Made by a program: the position numbers and the translations under genes. The notes below the pieces were generated by a model. That model ran no database searches. It saw nothing but the letters and a program-made list of their open reading frames with translations, and had not been told where the DNA came from. From contig NZ_CP068760.1 in the NCBI RefSeq assembly GCF_016775705.1, positions 1,426,001-1,490,000 on the forward strand: 64,000 nucleotides of DNA, in the 5' to 3' direction. The stretch is from Chryseobacterium cucumeris (GTDB lineage: Bacteria; Bacteroidota; Bacteroidia; Flavobacteriales; Weeksellaceae). Below are positions 1-8,715 of this stretch, one piece after another. Numbering within the stretch: the stretch's first letter is position 1; each line of letters starts with the position of its first letter.

Positions 1-400
1 CATTGGCCGGGATTGCTATGGTATTATTTACTGTAAAAGCATTGGCCGGATTAGCAGCATCAAGTCTTCCGATATAAAAGCTTTCTCCTGCATCATCAAA
101 ATTTCCGTTCTGATTAAAGTCTATAAAAACAACTACATCGCTGGGAAATGTACTGGATGGCCCTTGCACGGATATCGGATAGGAATTTCCCAAGTGCAGG
201 TCTGTAGATATTGCAGTAAAATTCTCATAAATTTGCACATTTGCAGATTGTACTGACGATGAATTATTAATCGTTCCGAAAGTCACATTACTGATCATGT
301 TGCTGTCAGCTCCATACTGAAAGGTTGGCATACAATATTGCAGCTGCGCATTCGTCAGGGATGCAAGTACAATACCAGAAAGAGTAGTTATTTTTTTCAT
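1..400 (-). CDS. Secreted GEVED-domain protein, N-terminal part
   Basis: The reading frame opens at an ATG at 400-398 and runs off the left edge of the window, so only about 133 residues are visible. It begins MKKITTLSGIVLASLTNAQ, a short signal peptide. A YCMPTFQYG segment and a FGTIN block follow, then a VFIDFNQNGNFDDAGE block. That Asp/Asn-rich iDfNqNGdF.daGE signature is typical of the GEVED domain, an extracellular beta-sandwich module found in secreted and T9SS-exported proteins of Bacteroidota. A T9SS sorting domain would lie outside the window. The function beyond secretion is unknown; it could be an adhesin or the accessory part of an enzyme. Confidence 0.8.
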   Translation of the reverse strand, partial: MKKITTLSGIVLASLTNAQLQYCMPTFQYGADSNMISNVTFGTINNSSSVQSANVQIYENFTAISTDLHLGNSYPISVQGPSSTFPSDVVVFIDFNQNGNFDDAGESFYIGRLDAANPANAFTVNNTIAIPAN

Positions 401-423
401 TTTCTTTGTTCAATTTCCTGAGA

Positions 424-431
424 CAAATTTA
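424..431 (-). promoter_or_regulatory. Bacteroidota -7 box for the GEVED gene
   Basis: On the minus strand this reads TAAATTTG, an exact match to TAnnTTTG. It lies 23 bases before the start codon of the secreted protein. No clear TTTG -33 element is visible. Confidence 0.5.
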
Positions 432-641
432 TATTTATTTAGAATGAATAAAAATAAGAATGTAATGATATTTGTCAGTTTAATAAAAATAGAGCTTTAA
501 CCTTTCGTCTGTAATCATTGAATATTCTGTTTTACCAATGGATAATCAATCTGTTACCAACGCAAAAGATCCTTCTCAAATTTAACTTTAAGAAAGATCT
601 TTTTTAATATAATAATTGGAATCTAAAGTATTTTATCCCTT

Positions 642-1817
642 TTAGCCTATACTTTCAATAAGAACGGCGGAAGCGCCTCCTCCTCCATTACAGATGGCGG
701 CAATTCCATACTTTCCTTTTTCCTGGCGTAAAACATTCACTAAAGTGGTCATAATTCTTGCTCCTGAAGCACCGATCGGATGTCCCAATGCCACTGCTCC
801 TCCGTATACATTTACCTTGCTGATATCATATCCTAGAATTTTCTGATTGGATAGAATTACTGAGGAATACGCTTCATTAATCTCGAAAAAGTCGATATCA
901 GACAGGCTAAGACCGGTTTGTTTCAACAATTTCTGAATAGCGATGGAAGGTGAAGTGGTAAACCATTCCGGTGCCTGCGCGGCATCTGCATAGGCAATTA
1001 TTTTTGCCAGTGGTTTTAAATTATGTTGCTCTATTGCTTCAGAGGACGCTAGTAAAAGGGCTGCAGCCCCATCATTCAGATTGCTGGAATTGGCTGCTGT
1101 GAGTGTTCCGTCGGCTTCAAATGCAGGTTTCAAAAGGGAAATTTTCTCTGGGATCAGTTTATCAATATCCTCGTCTTTACTAACGATTGTAGTTCCTTTT
1201 TTACTTTCAATCGATATTGGGATCAATTCGTTGCCAATCTTGTCGTTTTTTGCCGCTTCCTGAGCTCTCTGGTATGAGAGAAGGGCATAATCATCAAGTT
1301 CCTGTCTGGTAAGTCCATATTTTTTCACGCCTAATTCCGCTGCACTTCCCATGTGGAAATCATTGTAGACATCCCATAGCCCGTCTTTAATCAATCCATC
1401 AGTAAGATTCGTATCTCCCAGTTTTATTCCCCGGCGGATTTTGACATAATGCGGAACGTTGCTCATGCTTTCCATTCCTCCCGTCATAACAATATGATCC
1501 ATTCCAAGCTGAATCTGCTGTGCACCTATCATCGCCGATTTCATTCCGGAAGCACAAACTTTGTTGATTGTTGTGGCGTCTTTATCTACAGGAATTCCGG
1601 CAAAAATAGCCGCCTGCCTTGCTGGTGACTGTCCCAATCCGGCGCTCAGCACATTTCCCATATATACACTGTCTATATGTTCCGGAGCAAGTCCGATACT
1701 TTCGTAAGCATTCTGAATGGCCAAAGCCCCCAGCTGAGGCGCTGTAAATCCTGACAGACTTCCCATAAAACCACCAATCGGGGTTCGTTTTGCTGCTACT
1801 ATAAATATTTCTTTCAT
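642..1817 (-). CDS. Acetyl-CoA C-acyltransferase (thiolase)
   Basis: This 391-residue protein has the normal length of a thiolase II family enzyme. These enzymes either condense two acetyl-CoA to acetoacetyl-CoA or cleave 3-ketoacyl-CoA in beta-oxidation. The nucleophilic cysteine is in NKVCASGMKSA (C88), the catalytic histidine in GHPIGASGAR (H346), and the second catalytic cysteine in CNGGGGASA (C376). The family is certain; the substrate range (acetoacetyl-CoA or longer chains) cannot be read from sequence alone. No other fatty-acid gene is adjacent. Two TetR-type operators lie just upstream, one on each side of the likely promoter, which suggests control by an acyl-CoA-sensing repressor encoded elsewhere. 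The ATG at 1817 is the obvious start. Confidence 0.93.
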   Translation of the reverse strand: MKEIFIVAAKRTPIGGFMGSLSGFTAPQLGALAIQNAYESIGLAPEHIDSVYMGNVLSAGLGQSPARQAAIFAGIPVDKDATTINKVCASGMKSAMIGAQQIQLGMDHIVMTGGMESMSNVPHYVKIRRGIKLGDTNLTDGLIKDGLWDVYNDFHMGSAAELGVKKYGLTRQELDDYALLSYQRAQEAAKNDKIGNELIPISIESKKGTTIVSKDEDIDKLIPEKISLLKPAFEADGTLTAANSSNLNDGAAALLLASSEAIEQHNLKPLAKIIAYADAAQAPEWFTTSPSIAIQKLLKQTGLSLSDIDFFEINEAYSSVILSNQKILGYDISKVNVYGGAVALGHPIGASGARIMTTLVNVLRQEKGKYGIAAICNGGGGASAVLIESIG

Positions 1818-1831
1818 AGATTTTATTTTTA

Positions 1832-1851
1832 AATATACCGACCGGTATATT
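1832..1851. promoter_or_regulatory. TetR-type operator 1 (thiolase leader)
   Basis: The core ATATACCGACCGGTATAT is almost a perfect palindrome. It lies 15 bases upstream of the thiolase start codon, downstream of the predicted -7 box. A repressor bound here would block elongation or initiation. TetR/AcrR regulators of fatty-acid genes typically bind sites of this ATACCnnnnGGTAT form. Confidence 0.6.
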
Positions 1852-1895
1852 ATTATTTAAAAAAAATCCTTTTCATTTTTAAAAGGAAACTATAG

Positions 1896-1903
1896 CAAAG
1901 ATA
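1896..1903 (-). promoter_or_regulatory. Bacteroidota -7 box for the thiolase
   Basis: The minus strand reads TATCTTTG, an exact TAnnTTTG. It sits between the two TetR-type palindromes, about 78 bases before the start codon. The -33 region would overlap operator 2. Confidence 0.55.
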
Positions 1904-1908
1904 GTTAA

Positions 1909-1928
1909 AATATACCAATCGGTATATT
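1909..1928. promoter_or_regulatory. TetR-type operator 2 (upstream of thiolase promoter)
   Basis: AATATACCAATCGGTATATT shares both half-sites (TATACC and GGTATA) with operator 1 and differs only in the four central bases. It covers the expected -33 region of the thiolase promoter. Confidence 0.6.
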
Positions 1929-1940
1929 ATTAAATGATAA

Positions 1941-1967
1941 AAAATCTTACTTTCTGGGTAAGATTTT
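1941..1967 (-). terminator. Terminator of the GNAT/VOC/endonuclease V operon
   Basis: Ten-base arms AAAATCTTAC and GTAAGATTTT flank a 7-base loop, directly downstream of the endonuclease V stop codon. The T-run on the minus strand fits an intrinsic terminator. Confidence 0.6.
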
Positions 1968-1972
1968 ATTAT

Positions 1973-2473
1973 TTATGCTCTGCTTAGCTGATCAAGTTTT
2001 TTTAATAATGTAGGAATCCTGTAAGCGCCATGCATTTGCTCTACTTTCGACTGAACTTCATCTACACTCATTCCTCTGGCAGTAACAAATAGCGGAGTCT
2101 TGCTTTCTCCACGAAATACGCTTCTCCGCTGGAAATCCGGCGTTGTAAATTCATTTTTTGCAATCCCAACTATAGGATACTTTTCTTCCAGTTCTTCATA
2201 CAGATGACCACCCAGGCCAATTTTCCCGTGATCATCCAAAGTGACGTATCCATCCACAATAATGATATCTCCGGATTTTAATGTAATTTTCTTCAGTAGG
2301 CTTACAATACAGGGTAATTCTCTTTTATAGAAGGCTCCGCTTTCATATTCTGAACTCACAGGGGTTTGTTCTATAAACGTTTCCACTTCTTTTTCAGAGG
2401 TCCAGTCTTCAAATGCAATACAAACGGTATTGGCATAATCCTCATAATAATAGGTATCAAATGCGTAAATCAT
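1973..2473 (-). CDS. Endonuclease V-like DNA repair protein
   Basis: The 166-residue protein matches the endonuclease V core, which cuts DNA (or RNA) next to deoxyinosine and other deaminated bases. The expected metal and catalytic residues appear in order: D6 in the first strand (AFDTYY), E52 in YKRELP, D74 in IIVDGYV, and K106 in IVGIAKNEF. A GGHLYEEL stretch corresponds to the family's ASHlG region. It is shorter than the E. coli enzyme (about 220 residues), so it is a compact member. It is the third gene of a coupled operon and starts 2 bases after the VOC gene ends. The downstream hairpin at 1941 probably ends the transcript. The family call is by motif; activity is inferred. Confidence 0.78.
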   Translation of the reverse strand: MIYAFDTYYYEDYANTVCIAFEDWTSEKEVETFIEQTPVSSEYESGAFYKRELPCIVSLLKKITLKSGDIIIVDGYVTLDDHGKIGLGGHLYEELEEKYPIVGIAKNEFTTPDFQRRSVFRGESKTPLFVTARGMSVDEVQSKVEQMHGAYRIPTLLKKLDQLSRA

Positions 2474-2475
2474 AT

Positions 2476-2844
2476 TTATTTCTTAAAAAACTCACCGAAG
2501 TGCCACAATATTCCTGAAGGATCATGTACAAAGCACTCTTTCCCCCAATCCATTGTTCTTACAGGAGTAAGCCTCACATTTTCATATTTTTCTGTAAGCT
2601 CCAGAGACAAGAGTTCTTTCCAGAATTCATCTGTATTGGCAACTTCCATAAAGATCATGGTATTATCCACCCAGTCTTTTGCATAATAATCCTGGAGATA
2701 AAAACCGATTTCTTCTCTTGTAAATAAAGACAATTTAGATTCCAGAACTACTTCTTGAAATCCCATATCTCTGTAAAAATTTCTGCTGATCTCAAAGTTT
2801 TGCGCTCCGATAAAAGGTCTGATGGATTTCAGTTTTGGTGTCAT
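2476..2844 (-). CDS. VOC-family (glyoxalase/bleomycin-resistance-like) protein
   Basis: The 122-residue protein has the paired beta-alpha-beta-beta-beta pattern of the vicinal-oxygen-chelate superfamily. Typical pieces are IRPFIGAQNFEISRNFY at the N terminus, LSLFTREEIGFYLQDY in the middle, and VHDPSGILWHFGEF at the C terminus, where H and E are usual metal ligands. Such proteins bind antibiotics or act as metal-dependent lyases, isomerases or dioxygenases; the substrate here cannot be told. Its ATG overlaps the stop codon of the upstream GNAT gene by four bases (ATGA), so the two are translationally coupled. Confidence 0.8.
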   Translation of the reverse strand: MTPKLKSIRPFIGAQNFEISRNFYRDMGFQEVVLESKLSLFTREEIGFYLQDYYAKDWVDNTMIFMEVANTDEFWKELLSLELTEKYENVRLTPVRTMDWGKECFVHDPSGILWHFGEFFKK

Positions 2845-3290
2845 AATTTTTTATTTTTCCAGTTTTCAGAACTCATTTGAAACTTGATTTCTCCTTTTCC
2901 ATGGGGTCCAGCTTCCTTCCATCCAGATTTTCTGTAAAAGATTTCAGCCCTTGTTCCAGGTGAAGTACCCAGCCATACGGAATCTTTATTTTGTTCAAAA
3001 TACCAGTCCAGCATAATATCATGGAGTTTCCTGCCTATTCCAAGGTTTTCAAAATCCGGATGCACAAAGAGTGCCCAGATATTGTTTTCTTTCAGATCTG
3101 CAATGGAAAAACCAACGATCTGATCTTTCATCTCACAAACCCAACCTTTTCCTCTTTGGAATAGAAATTCCTCACAATCTTTATCGGTAACCAATCCAGG
3201 ATCTGACAGCGTGTTTTCTTTCACGGAGTTTCTCACAATCTGTATTTGTGGGATATCTTCTGGCTTTGCTTCCCGGATTATTGTTTTCAT
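2841..3290 (-). CDS. GNAT-family N-acetyltransferase
   Basis: The 149-residue protein is a single GNAT domain. The N-terminal IREAKPEDIPQIQIVRN is typical. The acetyl-CoA binding loop appears as VHPDFENLGIGRKLHD (Q/RxxGxG/A motif), and the C-terminal FYRKSGWKEAG is the usual closing motif. It would transfer an acetyl group to an amine of unknown identity. It is the first gene of the GNAT/VOC/endonuclease V operon, a pairing that hints at a small-molecule detoxification role, but this is only inference. Confidence 0.85.
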   Translation of the reverse strand: MKTIIREAKPEDIPQIQIVRNSVKENTLSDPGLVTDKDCEEFLFQRGKGWVCEMKDQIVGFSIADLKENNIWALFVHPDFENLGIGRKLHDIMLDWYFEQNKDSVWLGTSPGTRAEIFYRKSGWKEAGPHGKGEIKFQMSSENWKNKKL

Positions 3291-3316
3291 GGTAATGTTT
3301 TTGCTGGCAGTTTACA

Positions 3317-3364
3317 GGAATGATATTTTTTTAACCTTATCAAGGTTTAAAAAAATATCATTCC
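3317..3364. terminator. Long hairpin terminator after the M28 peptidase gene
   Basis: Two 22-base arms pair with one bulged base around a 3-base loop. The stem tip reads AACCTT/AAGGTT and the flanks are rich in A and T. It lies 15 bases past the peptidase stop codon (minus strand) and just upstream of the GNAT gene. The stem contains the CAAGGTTT motif seen in other intergenic hairpins of this window. Confidence 0.7.
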
Positions 3365-3379
3365 AATTAAAATTAATAA

Positions 3380-4420
3380 TTATTTTCTGTCAACCACAAT
3401 TCTTTCTTCTCTGTTGGCAATATCCCATGCAGTGGTAAAAATAAGCTGGGTTCTTTTCTCCAGCAACTGATAATCAATTTTTTCAGGATCATCACCTGGT
3501 TTGTGATAATCTTCATGAATACCGTCAAAGAAAAATGCTACAGGAATATTATGCTTGGCAAAATTATAGTGGTCCGAACGGTAATACAATTGTTCAGGGT
3601 CATTCAAGTCATCGTATTTGTAATTCAGTTCCAGGTTGTTGGTTCTTTTGTTCGCCGCTTCGTTGATTACTTTAAGTTGGGAGCTCAACATTTCAGAACC
3701 AATCACATAGACATATTGCTTACCTCTGTTGGCAGGATCATCACGTCCGATCATATCAATATTAAGGTCAACAACGGTATTGGCTAATGGAAAAACAGGG
3801 TTTTCGGAATAATATTCTGAACCGAAAAGTCCATGTTCTTCTCCTGTAACATGGAGAAACAGGATTGATCTTTTAGGCCCTTTTCCTGCTTTTTTAGCTT
3901 GCTGAAATGCTTTGGCTATTTCCATTACAGCAACGGTTCCGCTTCCGTCATCATCTGCTCCGTTGTATACCACTCCATTTTTTGTACCTACATGGTCATA
4001 ATGTGCTGAAACCACTACAATCTCGTCCGGCTTTTCACTTCCTTCAATAAACGCTAAAATATTTTCAGAATCAGGAAGATTGCCACCACCTCTTTTCTTC
4101 ATGAATTCAGACGGCACTTTCTGATAGTAAGATCCTAATGCTTTAGGAGCTGCAATACCCAGATTTTTGTAATAATTAATCATATACTCACCCGCTTTTT
4201 TCTGCCCCTTGCTTCCGGTATCGCGCCCTTCCATATCATCTGCTGCAATAACGTACAGGTTTTTCTTTAAATCCTCTGCATTAATCTCTTTATAGGCATT
4301 GTTAAATGCTTTGTTATGTTTTGTTGAAACAGAATGTGGCGCGCTTCCGTCAGCTATTTTTGCCGTTCCGCAACTGGTTACTACCGCCATGGCCAATAAC
4401 GGGATAAGTATTTTTTTCAT
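3380..4420 (-). CDS. M28-family metallopeptidase, lipoprotein
   Basis: The start is placed at MKKILIPLL (4420), not at an in-frame ATG 27 bases upstream, because this gives a clean lipoprotein signal with lipobox AVVTSC. The 346-residue product carries the M28 di-zinc aminopeptidase motifs in order: SAHYDHVG (His and Asp), NGADDDGSGT (bridging Asp), GEEHGLFGSEYY (catalytic Glu and metal Glu), NIDMIGRDD (Asp), and a distal histidine in DGIHEDYHKPGDD. It should trim peptides in the periplasm or at the outer membrane. It is transcribed alone and ends at the strong hairpin at 3317. Confidence 0.9.
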   Translation of the reverse strand: MKKILIPLLAMAVVTSCGTAKIADGSAPHSVSTKHNKAFNNAYKEINAEDLKKNLYVIAADDMEGRDTGSKGQKKAGEYMINYYKNLGIAAPKALGSYYQKVPSEFMKKRGGGNLPDSENILAFIEGSEKPDEIVVVSAHYDHVGTKNGVVYNGADDDGSGTVAVMEIAKAFQQAKKAGKGPKRSILFLHVTGEEHGLFGSEYYSENPVFPLANTVVDLNIDMIGRDDPANRGKQYVYVIGSEMLSSQLKVINEAANKRTNNLELNYKYDDLNDPEQLYYRSDHYNFAKHNIPVAFFFDGIHEDYHKPGDDPEKIDYQLLEKRTQLIFTTAWDIANREERIVVDRK

Positions 4421-4555
4421 AAAGAATAAATTTCTTAAAAATAACAATTTTTATTGAATCCCCGCATTGATAATCAACAGGACAAAATAATATGCAGTTC
4501 ATTACAAATCTACCAACACATAGGCCTAAGTATAATTTTGATATTAAAATTTTAT

Positions 4556-4563
4556 TATATTTG
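4556..4563 (+). promoter_or_regulatory. -7 box upstream of the aminotransferase
   Basis: TATATTTG is an exact TAnnTTTG, 17 bases before the GTG start. A TTTG lies at 4537-4540, but the 15-base spacing is shorter than usual. Confidence 0.4.
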
Positions 4564-4580
4564 ATAAAAATACAAAATAA

Positions 4581-5720
4581 GTGAAAGAAATTTACGGATT
4601 TACTCATTATTCCTTTTTTACGGAAATGTCCGAGCTGGCAGCCAGGCACGGAAGCTTTGATCTTTCTCTGGGACTTCCCGATTTTGATATTGATGAACGC
4701 CTGAAAGTATTTTTAAAGGAAGCTGCTGAGCACAACACGCATCACTATGAACCTCTTGCAGGCAATCCTCTGCTGATGGAGAGCATTATCAGATTCAATG
4801 CAAAACGAATTCATCAAATAACGGTTACCACAAAGGAAATCACGATTGTACCCTGTGCAACCTTTGCTTTATATACTGCACTTAAATCAATTCTGAATCA
4901 AGGTAATGAAGTTATCATTATTCAACCTTCATACTACACTTATGGGCCAGCTGTTGTTATGAATGGAGGAATTCCTGTTTATTATGATCTTGATGGTGAT
5001 TTTACCATAGATTGGGATCTGTTTAAAGACTGTATTACTGAAAAGACAAGAGCAGTCATTGTCAACTCTCCCCAGAATCCAACCGGAAAAATATGGAAAA
5101 AAGAAGACTGGAATCAGCTCTATGAACTGATCAAAGACCGTGATATTTATTTGATTTCAGAAGAAATATATGATACTTATTGTTATGATGAAACTGAACA
5201 TTACAGTTCTTTCATCCATCCTGAACTCAGGAAAAAGACTTTCTGTATTTTTTCTTTTGGTAAAATGTTTCATACTTCGGGATGGAAAGTGAGTTATATG
5301 CTTGCTTCAGAAGTTTTAACAACAAGATTTCAATGTCATCAACAGTATATTTCTTACAGTGCCAATGCTCCTGCACAATATGCTATCGCAAAATATCTCG
5401 ACGTATTTGATCCGGATCTCAATAAAAAACTCATGCAGAAAAAAAGAGATATTTTTAATGAAATGATTAAAGAAACACCGCTTCAGATCGAACAACAAGC
5501 GGAAGGAAGTGTTTTTCAGGTTGTTAATTTCAGGACTATTTCTAAAAGCATGACAGATGTAGAGTTTTCAAAATGGCTTACCATTGATAAGAAGGTTTCC
5601 TGTCTTCCACTTTCTGCATTTTATAATTCAAGGGAGAATTCTGATTATGTCAGGTTTAGTTTTGCTAAAAAAGATGAATTGATTATTCAGGCTTTGGAGC
5701 ATTTGAAAAGAAGTCTTTAA
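4581..5720 (+). CDS. PLP-dependent class I/II aminotransferase
   Basis: The 379-residue fold-type I aminotransferase resembles the methionine/kynurenine aminotransferase group (YbdL-like). Visible landmarks are LSLGLPDFD near the N terminus, VNSPQNPTGK (substrate carboxylate binding), SEEIYDTYCYD (Asp/Tyr that contact PLP), and FSFGKMFHTSGWK, which contains the Schiff-base lysine. The frame opens with GTG; the ATG at MSELAARHG lies about 15 residues inside but would cut into the conserved N-terminal arm, so GTG is preferred. Substrate preference is inferred from family likeness only. Confidence 0.85.
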   Translation: MKEIYGFTHYSFFTEMSELAARHGSFDLSLGLPDFDIDERLKVFLKEAAEHNTHHYEPLAGNPLLMESIIRFNAKRIHQITVTTKEITIVPCATFALYTALKSILNQGNEVIIIQPSYYTYGPAVVMNGGIPVYYDLDGDFTIDWDLFKDCITEKTRAVIVNSPQNPTGKIWKKEDWNQLYELIKDRDIYLISEEIYDTYCYDETEHYSSFIHPELRKKTFCIFSFGKMFHTSGWKVSYMLASEVLTTRFQCHQQYISYSANAPAQYAIAKYLDVFDPDLNKKLMQKKRDIFNEMIKETPLQIEQQAEGSVFQVVNFRTISKSMTDVEFSKWLTIDKKVSCLPLSAFYNSRENSDYVRFSFAKKDELIIQALEHLKRSL

Positions 5721-5798
5721 TTTTTCTGGATTTGCTTTTCCCAAAGATCACACAGATTTTCACAGATGATGGTGGATATTTTTAGACTGTATTTATAA

Positions 5799-5830
5799 TA
5801 CAAAAGCACCGCCATAGCGATGCTTTTGTA
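5799..5830. terminator. Bidirectional terminator between aminotransferase and pyrophosphatase
   Basis: Ten-base arms TACAAAAGCA and TGCTTTTGTA flank a 12-base loop between two convergent genes. The A-run and T-run allow it to work in both directions. Confidence 0.6.
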
Positions 5831-5847
5831 CTATTTTCACATTTATT

Positions 5848-8580
5848 TTAAAGAGCCAATACTCTTACATCAATTCTTCTGTTTTTTGCTTTGCATTCAT
5901 CAGTATCATTAGCTTCACAAACAGGATGCTGTGAACCATATCCTTCTGCTTCTATTCTGTCTCCGGAAATACCTAGTTCGAGCAGTTTAAGTTTGGCTGT
6001 CTGCGCTCTCAGATTGGATAATTTAAGGTTACTGTCCTCGTTACCACTGTTGTCTGTATATCCGCCCAATTTTATTTTCAGATCAGGATAAGCATTTAAA
6101 ATTTCCGCCAGTGTATTAAGCTGAAGCGCGGATTCTGCTTTCAGATCGCTGGAACCTGTTTCAAAATAAAGGTTTTCAATGGTGTACCATTTATTGGGAT
6201 CTAAAGCCGATTTATCTTTTTGTTTCACCACATTATAAAGCTGGTAAAGCTGGCTTCCATCCCCTATGGCAATTGTTTTACCTCCATTCAGTTTTATTTT
6301 CTGGATATTTCCTGTTTCATACACAAAGTCCCCGTTTTCGTTAAGATATCCCTTAATTTCTCCGGGAACAGCAGTAATGATCGGAGTCTCGCCACTTGCA
6401 GCTGTTGTCATACCGGAAACTCCTGTAAGGCTTTCAATTTTTGCTTTTCTGTTAGCTTCAATTTTATCTTTATGCAAAACAGCCAAAGTAGGTGCAATCA
6501 CCAGAGAAACGATTGACATTAATTTGATCAGGATGTTCATCGAAGGTCCTGATGTATCTTTAAACGGATCTCCCACCGTATCACCTGTTACAGATGCTTT
6601 GTGTGGTTCTGAACCTTTATAATACGTCTGTCCATTAATATCAACTCCTTTTTCGAAGGATTTTTTCGCATTGTCCCACGCGCCTCCTGCGTTATTCTGA
6701 AACATTCCCATTAAGACACCACATACTGTAGCTCCCGCCAGGAATCCTCCTAATACTTCAGGTCCGAAAATAAAACCGATTAATAAAGGAGAAACGATAG
6801 CAATCGCACCAGGCAGCATCATTTTTCTGATGGACGCATCGGTAGAAATGGCTACACATTTTTCATATTCCGGTTGCGCTTTCCCTTCCAGAATTCCCGG
6901 AATTTCACGGAATTGTCTTCTTACTTCTTCTACCATTGCCATAGCAGCCTGTCCTACTGCGGTAATCGCCAATGAGGAGAAGATAAACGGAATCATCCCA
7001 CCTACAAAAAGTCCGGCAAGAACATCTGCTCTGTAAATATCAATACCATCAATTCCTGCAATTCCTACAAAAGCAGCAAATAAGGCCAATGCTGTTAAAG
7101 CAGCTGAAGCAATGGCAAATCCTTTTCCTGTAGCAGCCGTTGTATTTCCTACGGCATCCAGAATATCTGTTTTTTCACGTACTTCTTTGGGAAGTTCACT
7201 CATCTCAGCAATACCTCCGGCATTATCTGCGATAGGTCCAAAAGCATCAATAGCAAGCTGCATGGCTGTGGTAGCCATCATTCCAGCTGCGGCAATTGCC
7301 ACTCCATAAAGCCCGGCACACAGATAAGAACCATAAATTCCTCCCGCCAATACAATAATAGGAAGCAAAGTAGATTCCATTCCCACGGAAAGCCCACCGA
7401 TAATATTGGTTGCATGCCCTGTAGAAGATTGTCTCACAATACTGGAAACGGGTCTTTTCCCCATGGCAGTGTAATATTCTGTAATAATGCTCATTAAAGT
7501 TCCCACTACCAGACCTACCATGATAGCTCCGAATACACCCATTTTCGTAAACTCATGACCTCTGAGAACCATTTTTTCAGGAAGGATATACGTTACCAGG
7601 AAATAGGAAGCAATAGCCGTAATCACAATACTTCCCCAGTTTCCAAGATTTAATGCATTTTGTACGCTGGAAGTGGATGCCCCTTCATTGTCATTAATTT
7701 TCACAAATAAAGTTCCGATCATTGAAAATATAATTCCTGTTCCTGCAATCAGCATCGGCAAAAGAATCGGGGCAAAACCTCCGAAAGCATCATCAGAAAC
7801 AGTTTCTCTACCTAATACCATTGTGGCAAGAACTGTCGCCACATACGATCCAAAGAGGTCTGCACCCATTCCTGCAACATCTCCTACATTGTCTCCAACG
7901 TTATCTGCAATGGTAGCCGGGTTTCGGGGATCGTCTTCGGGAATTCCGGCCTCCACTTTTCCCACAAGGTCAGCACCTACGTCTGCCGCTTTTGTATAAA
8001 TACCGCCTCCTACTCTTGCAAAAAGGGCGATAGATTCAGCACCAAGAGAAAATCCGGTGAGAATTTCAATGGTTCTTTCCATTTCGTGGGAATCTACGGT
8101 AGCTTCAGGGGCAAAAATCTGCTTAATGATCAGAAATAAAGCACCTAATCCTAAAACAGCAAGACCAGCGACTCCCATTCCCATCACAGAACCTCCGGTA
8201 AAAGATACTTTAAGGGCTTTTGACAGTGAAGTTCTTGCCGCTTCAGCTGTTCTGACATTAGCTTTGGTAGCGATTTTCATTCCGATAAAACCTGCACATG
8301 CTGAGAAAATAGCACCTACTACAAAGGCAATTCCTATACTCCAGTGTGAATTTGCATTACTTGATCCCATCACTGCCAGTAAAATGGCAACGACTACAAC
8401 AAAGTACGTTAAGATTTTGTATTCAGCCTTTAGAAAAGCCATTGCACCATCTGCAATGTGGCCGCTGATTGTTTTCATTTTTTCATTTCCGGCATTCTGT
8501 TTATTGACCCAGTTGCTCTGAAGAAATGTATAAAGCAAAGCTATGACACCAAAAATTGGCACTAACACAAATAGATCCAT
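5848..8580 (-). CDS. hppA: Membrane-bound ion-pumping pyrophosphatase fused to an OmpA domain
   Basis: Residues 1 to about 710 form a multi-pass membrane pyrophosphatase that couples PPi hydrolysis to H+ or Na+ export. The catalytic signature [20 protein letters not shown] is at 191-210, the acidic block DNVGDNVGD at 226-234, and further Asp-rich loops follow. [10 protein letters not shown] at 478-487 has Ala at the position that is Lys in K+-independent pumps, so this should be a K+-dependent type. Unusually, about 200 residues are added: a linker, then an OmpA-like peptidoglycan-binding domain (about 795-910) with [33 protein letters not shown] and NRRIDVRV. The family's C terminus faces outward, so the OmpA domain would lie in the periplasm. 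Bacterial pumps are usually about 670-700 residues. Which ion is pumped cannot be decided. Confidence 0.92.
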   Translation of the reverse strand: MDLFVLVPIFGVIALLYTFLQSNWVNKQNAGNEKMKTISGHIADGAMAFLKAEYKILTYFVVVVAILLAVMGSSNANSHWSIGIAFVVGAIFSACAGFIGMKIATKANVRTAEAARTSLSKALKVSFTGGSVMGMGVAGLAVLGLGALFLIIKQIFAPEATVDSHEMERTIEILTGFSLGAESIALFARVGGGIYTKAADVGADLVGKVEAGIPEDDPRNPATIADNVGDNVGDVAGMGADLFGSYVATVLATMVLGRETVSDDAFGGFAPILLPMLIAGTGIIFSMIGTLFVKINDNEGASTSSVQNALNLGNWGSIVITAIASYFLVTYILPEKMVLRGHEFTKMGVFGAIMVGLVVGTLMSIITEYYTAMGKRPVSSIVRQSSTGHATNIIGGLSVGMESTLLPIIVLAGGIYGSYLCAGLYGVAIAAAGMMATTAMQLAIDAFGPIADNAGGIAEMSELPKEVREKTDILDAVGNTTAATGKGFAIASAALTALALFAAFVGIAGIDGIDIYRADVLAGLFVGGMIPFIFSSLAITAVGQAAMAMVEEVRRQFREIPGILEGKAQPEYEKCVAISTDASIRKMMLPGAIAIVSPLLIGFIFGPEVLGGFLAGATVCGVLMGMFQNNAGGAWDNAKKSFEKGVDINGQTYYKGSEPHKASVTGDTVGDPFKDTSGPSMNILIKLMSIVSLVIAPTLAVLHKDKIEANRKAKIESLTGVSGMTTAASGETPIITAVPGEIKGYLNENGDFVYETGNIQKIKLNGGKTIAIGDGSQLYQLYNVVKQKDKSALDPNKWYTIENLYFETGSSDLKAESALQLNTLAEILNAYPDLKIKLGGYTDNSGNEDSNLKLSNLRAQTAKLKLLELGISGDRIEAEGYGSQHPVCEANDTDECKAKNRRIDVRVLAL

Positions 8581-8678
8581 AGTTTATTATTTTATATTAA
8601 AAAATTGAGATTAGTCTTATAAATATAATGAAATTATAAACACGTAATAAAATTCACTAATAATAATCTATTATTTTG

Positions 8679-8686
8679 TAAATTTG
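8679..8686 (+). promoter_or_regulatory. -7 box upstream of the amidohydrolase
   Basis: TAAATTTG matches TAnnTTTG exactly, 29 bases before the ATG at 8716. No TTTG is present at the proper -33 distance. Confidence 0.4.
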
Positions 8687-8715
8687 TTTCTCACTACAAT
8701 TTGAATTAATTATTT

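Noticed and set aside
4350..4649. A 99-codon minus-strand frame in the gap between the M28 and aminotransferase genes
   Set aside because: It overlaps the start of both genes, lacks a recognisable domain, and is rich in low-complexity AT codons.
8057..8521. A 154-codon plus-strand frame and several shorter ones within the pyrophosphatase gene
   Set aside because: They lie opposite a gene with strong homology over its full length. Their composition is that of a shadow frame, with no recognisable domain.
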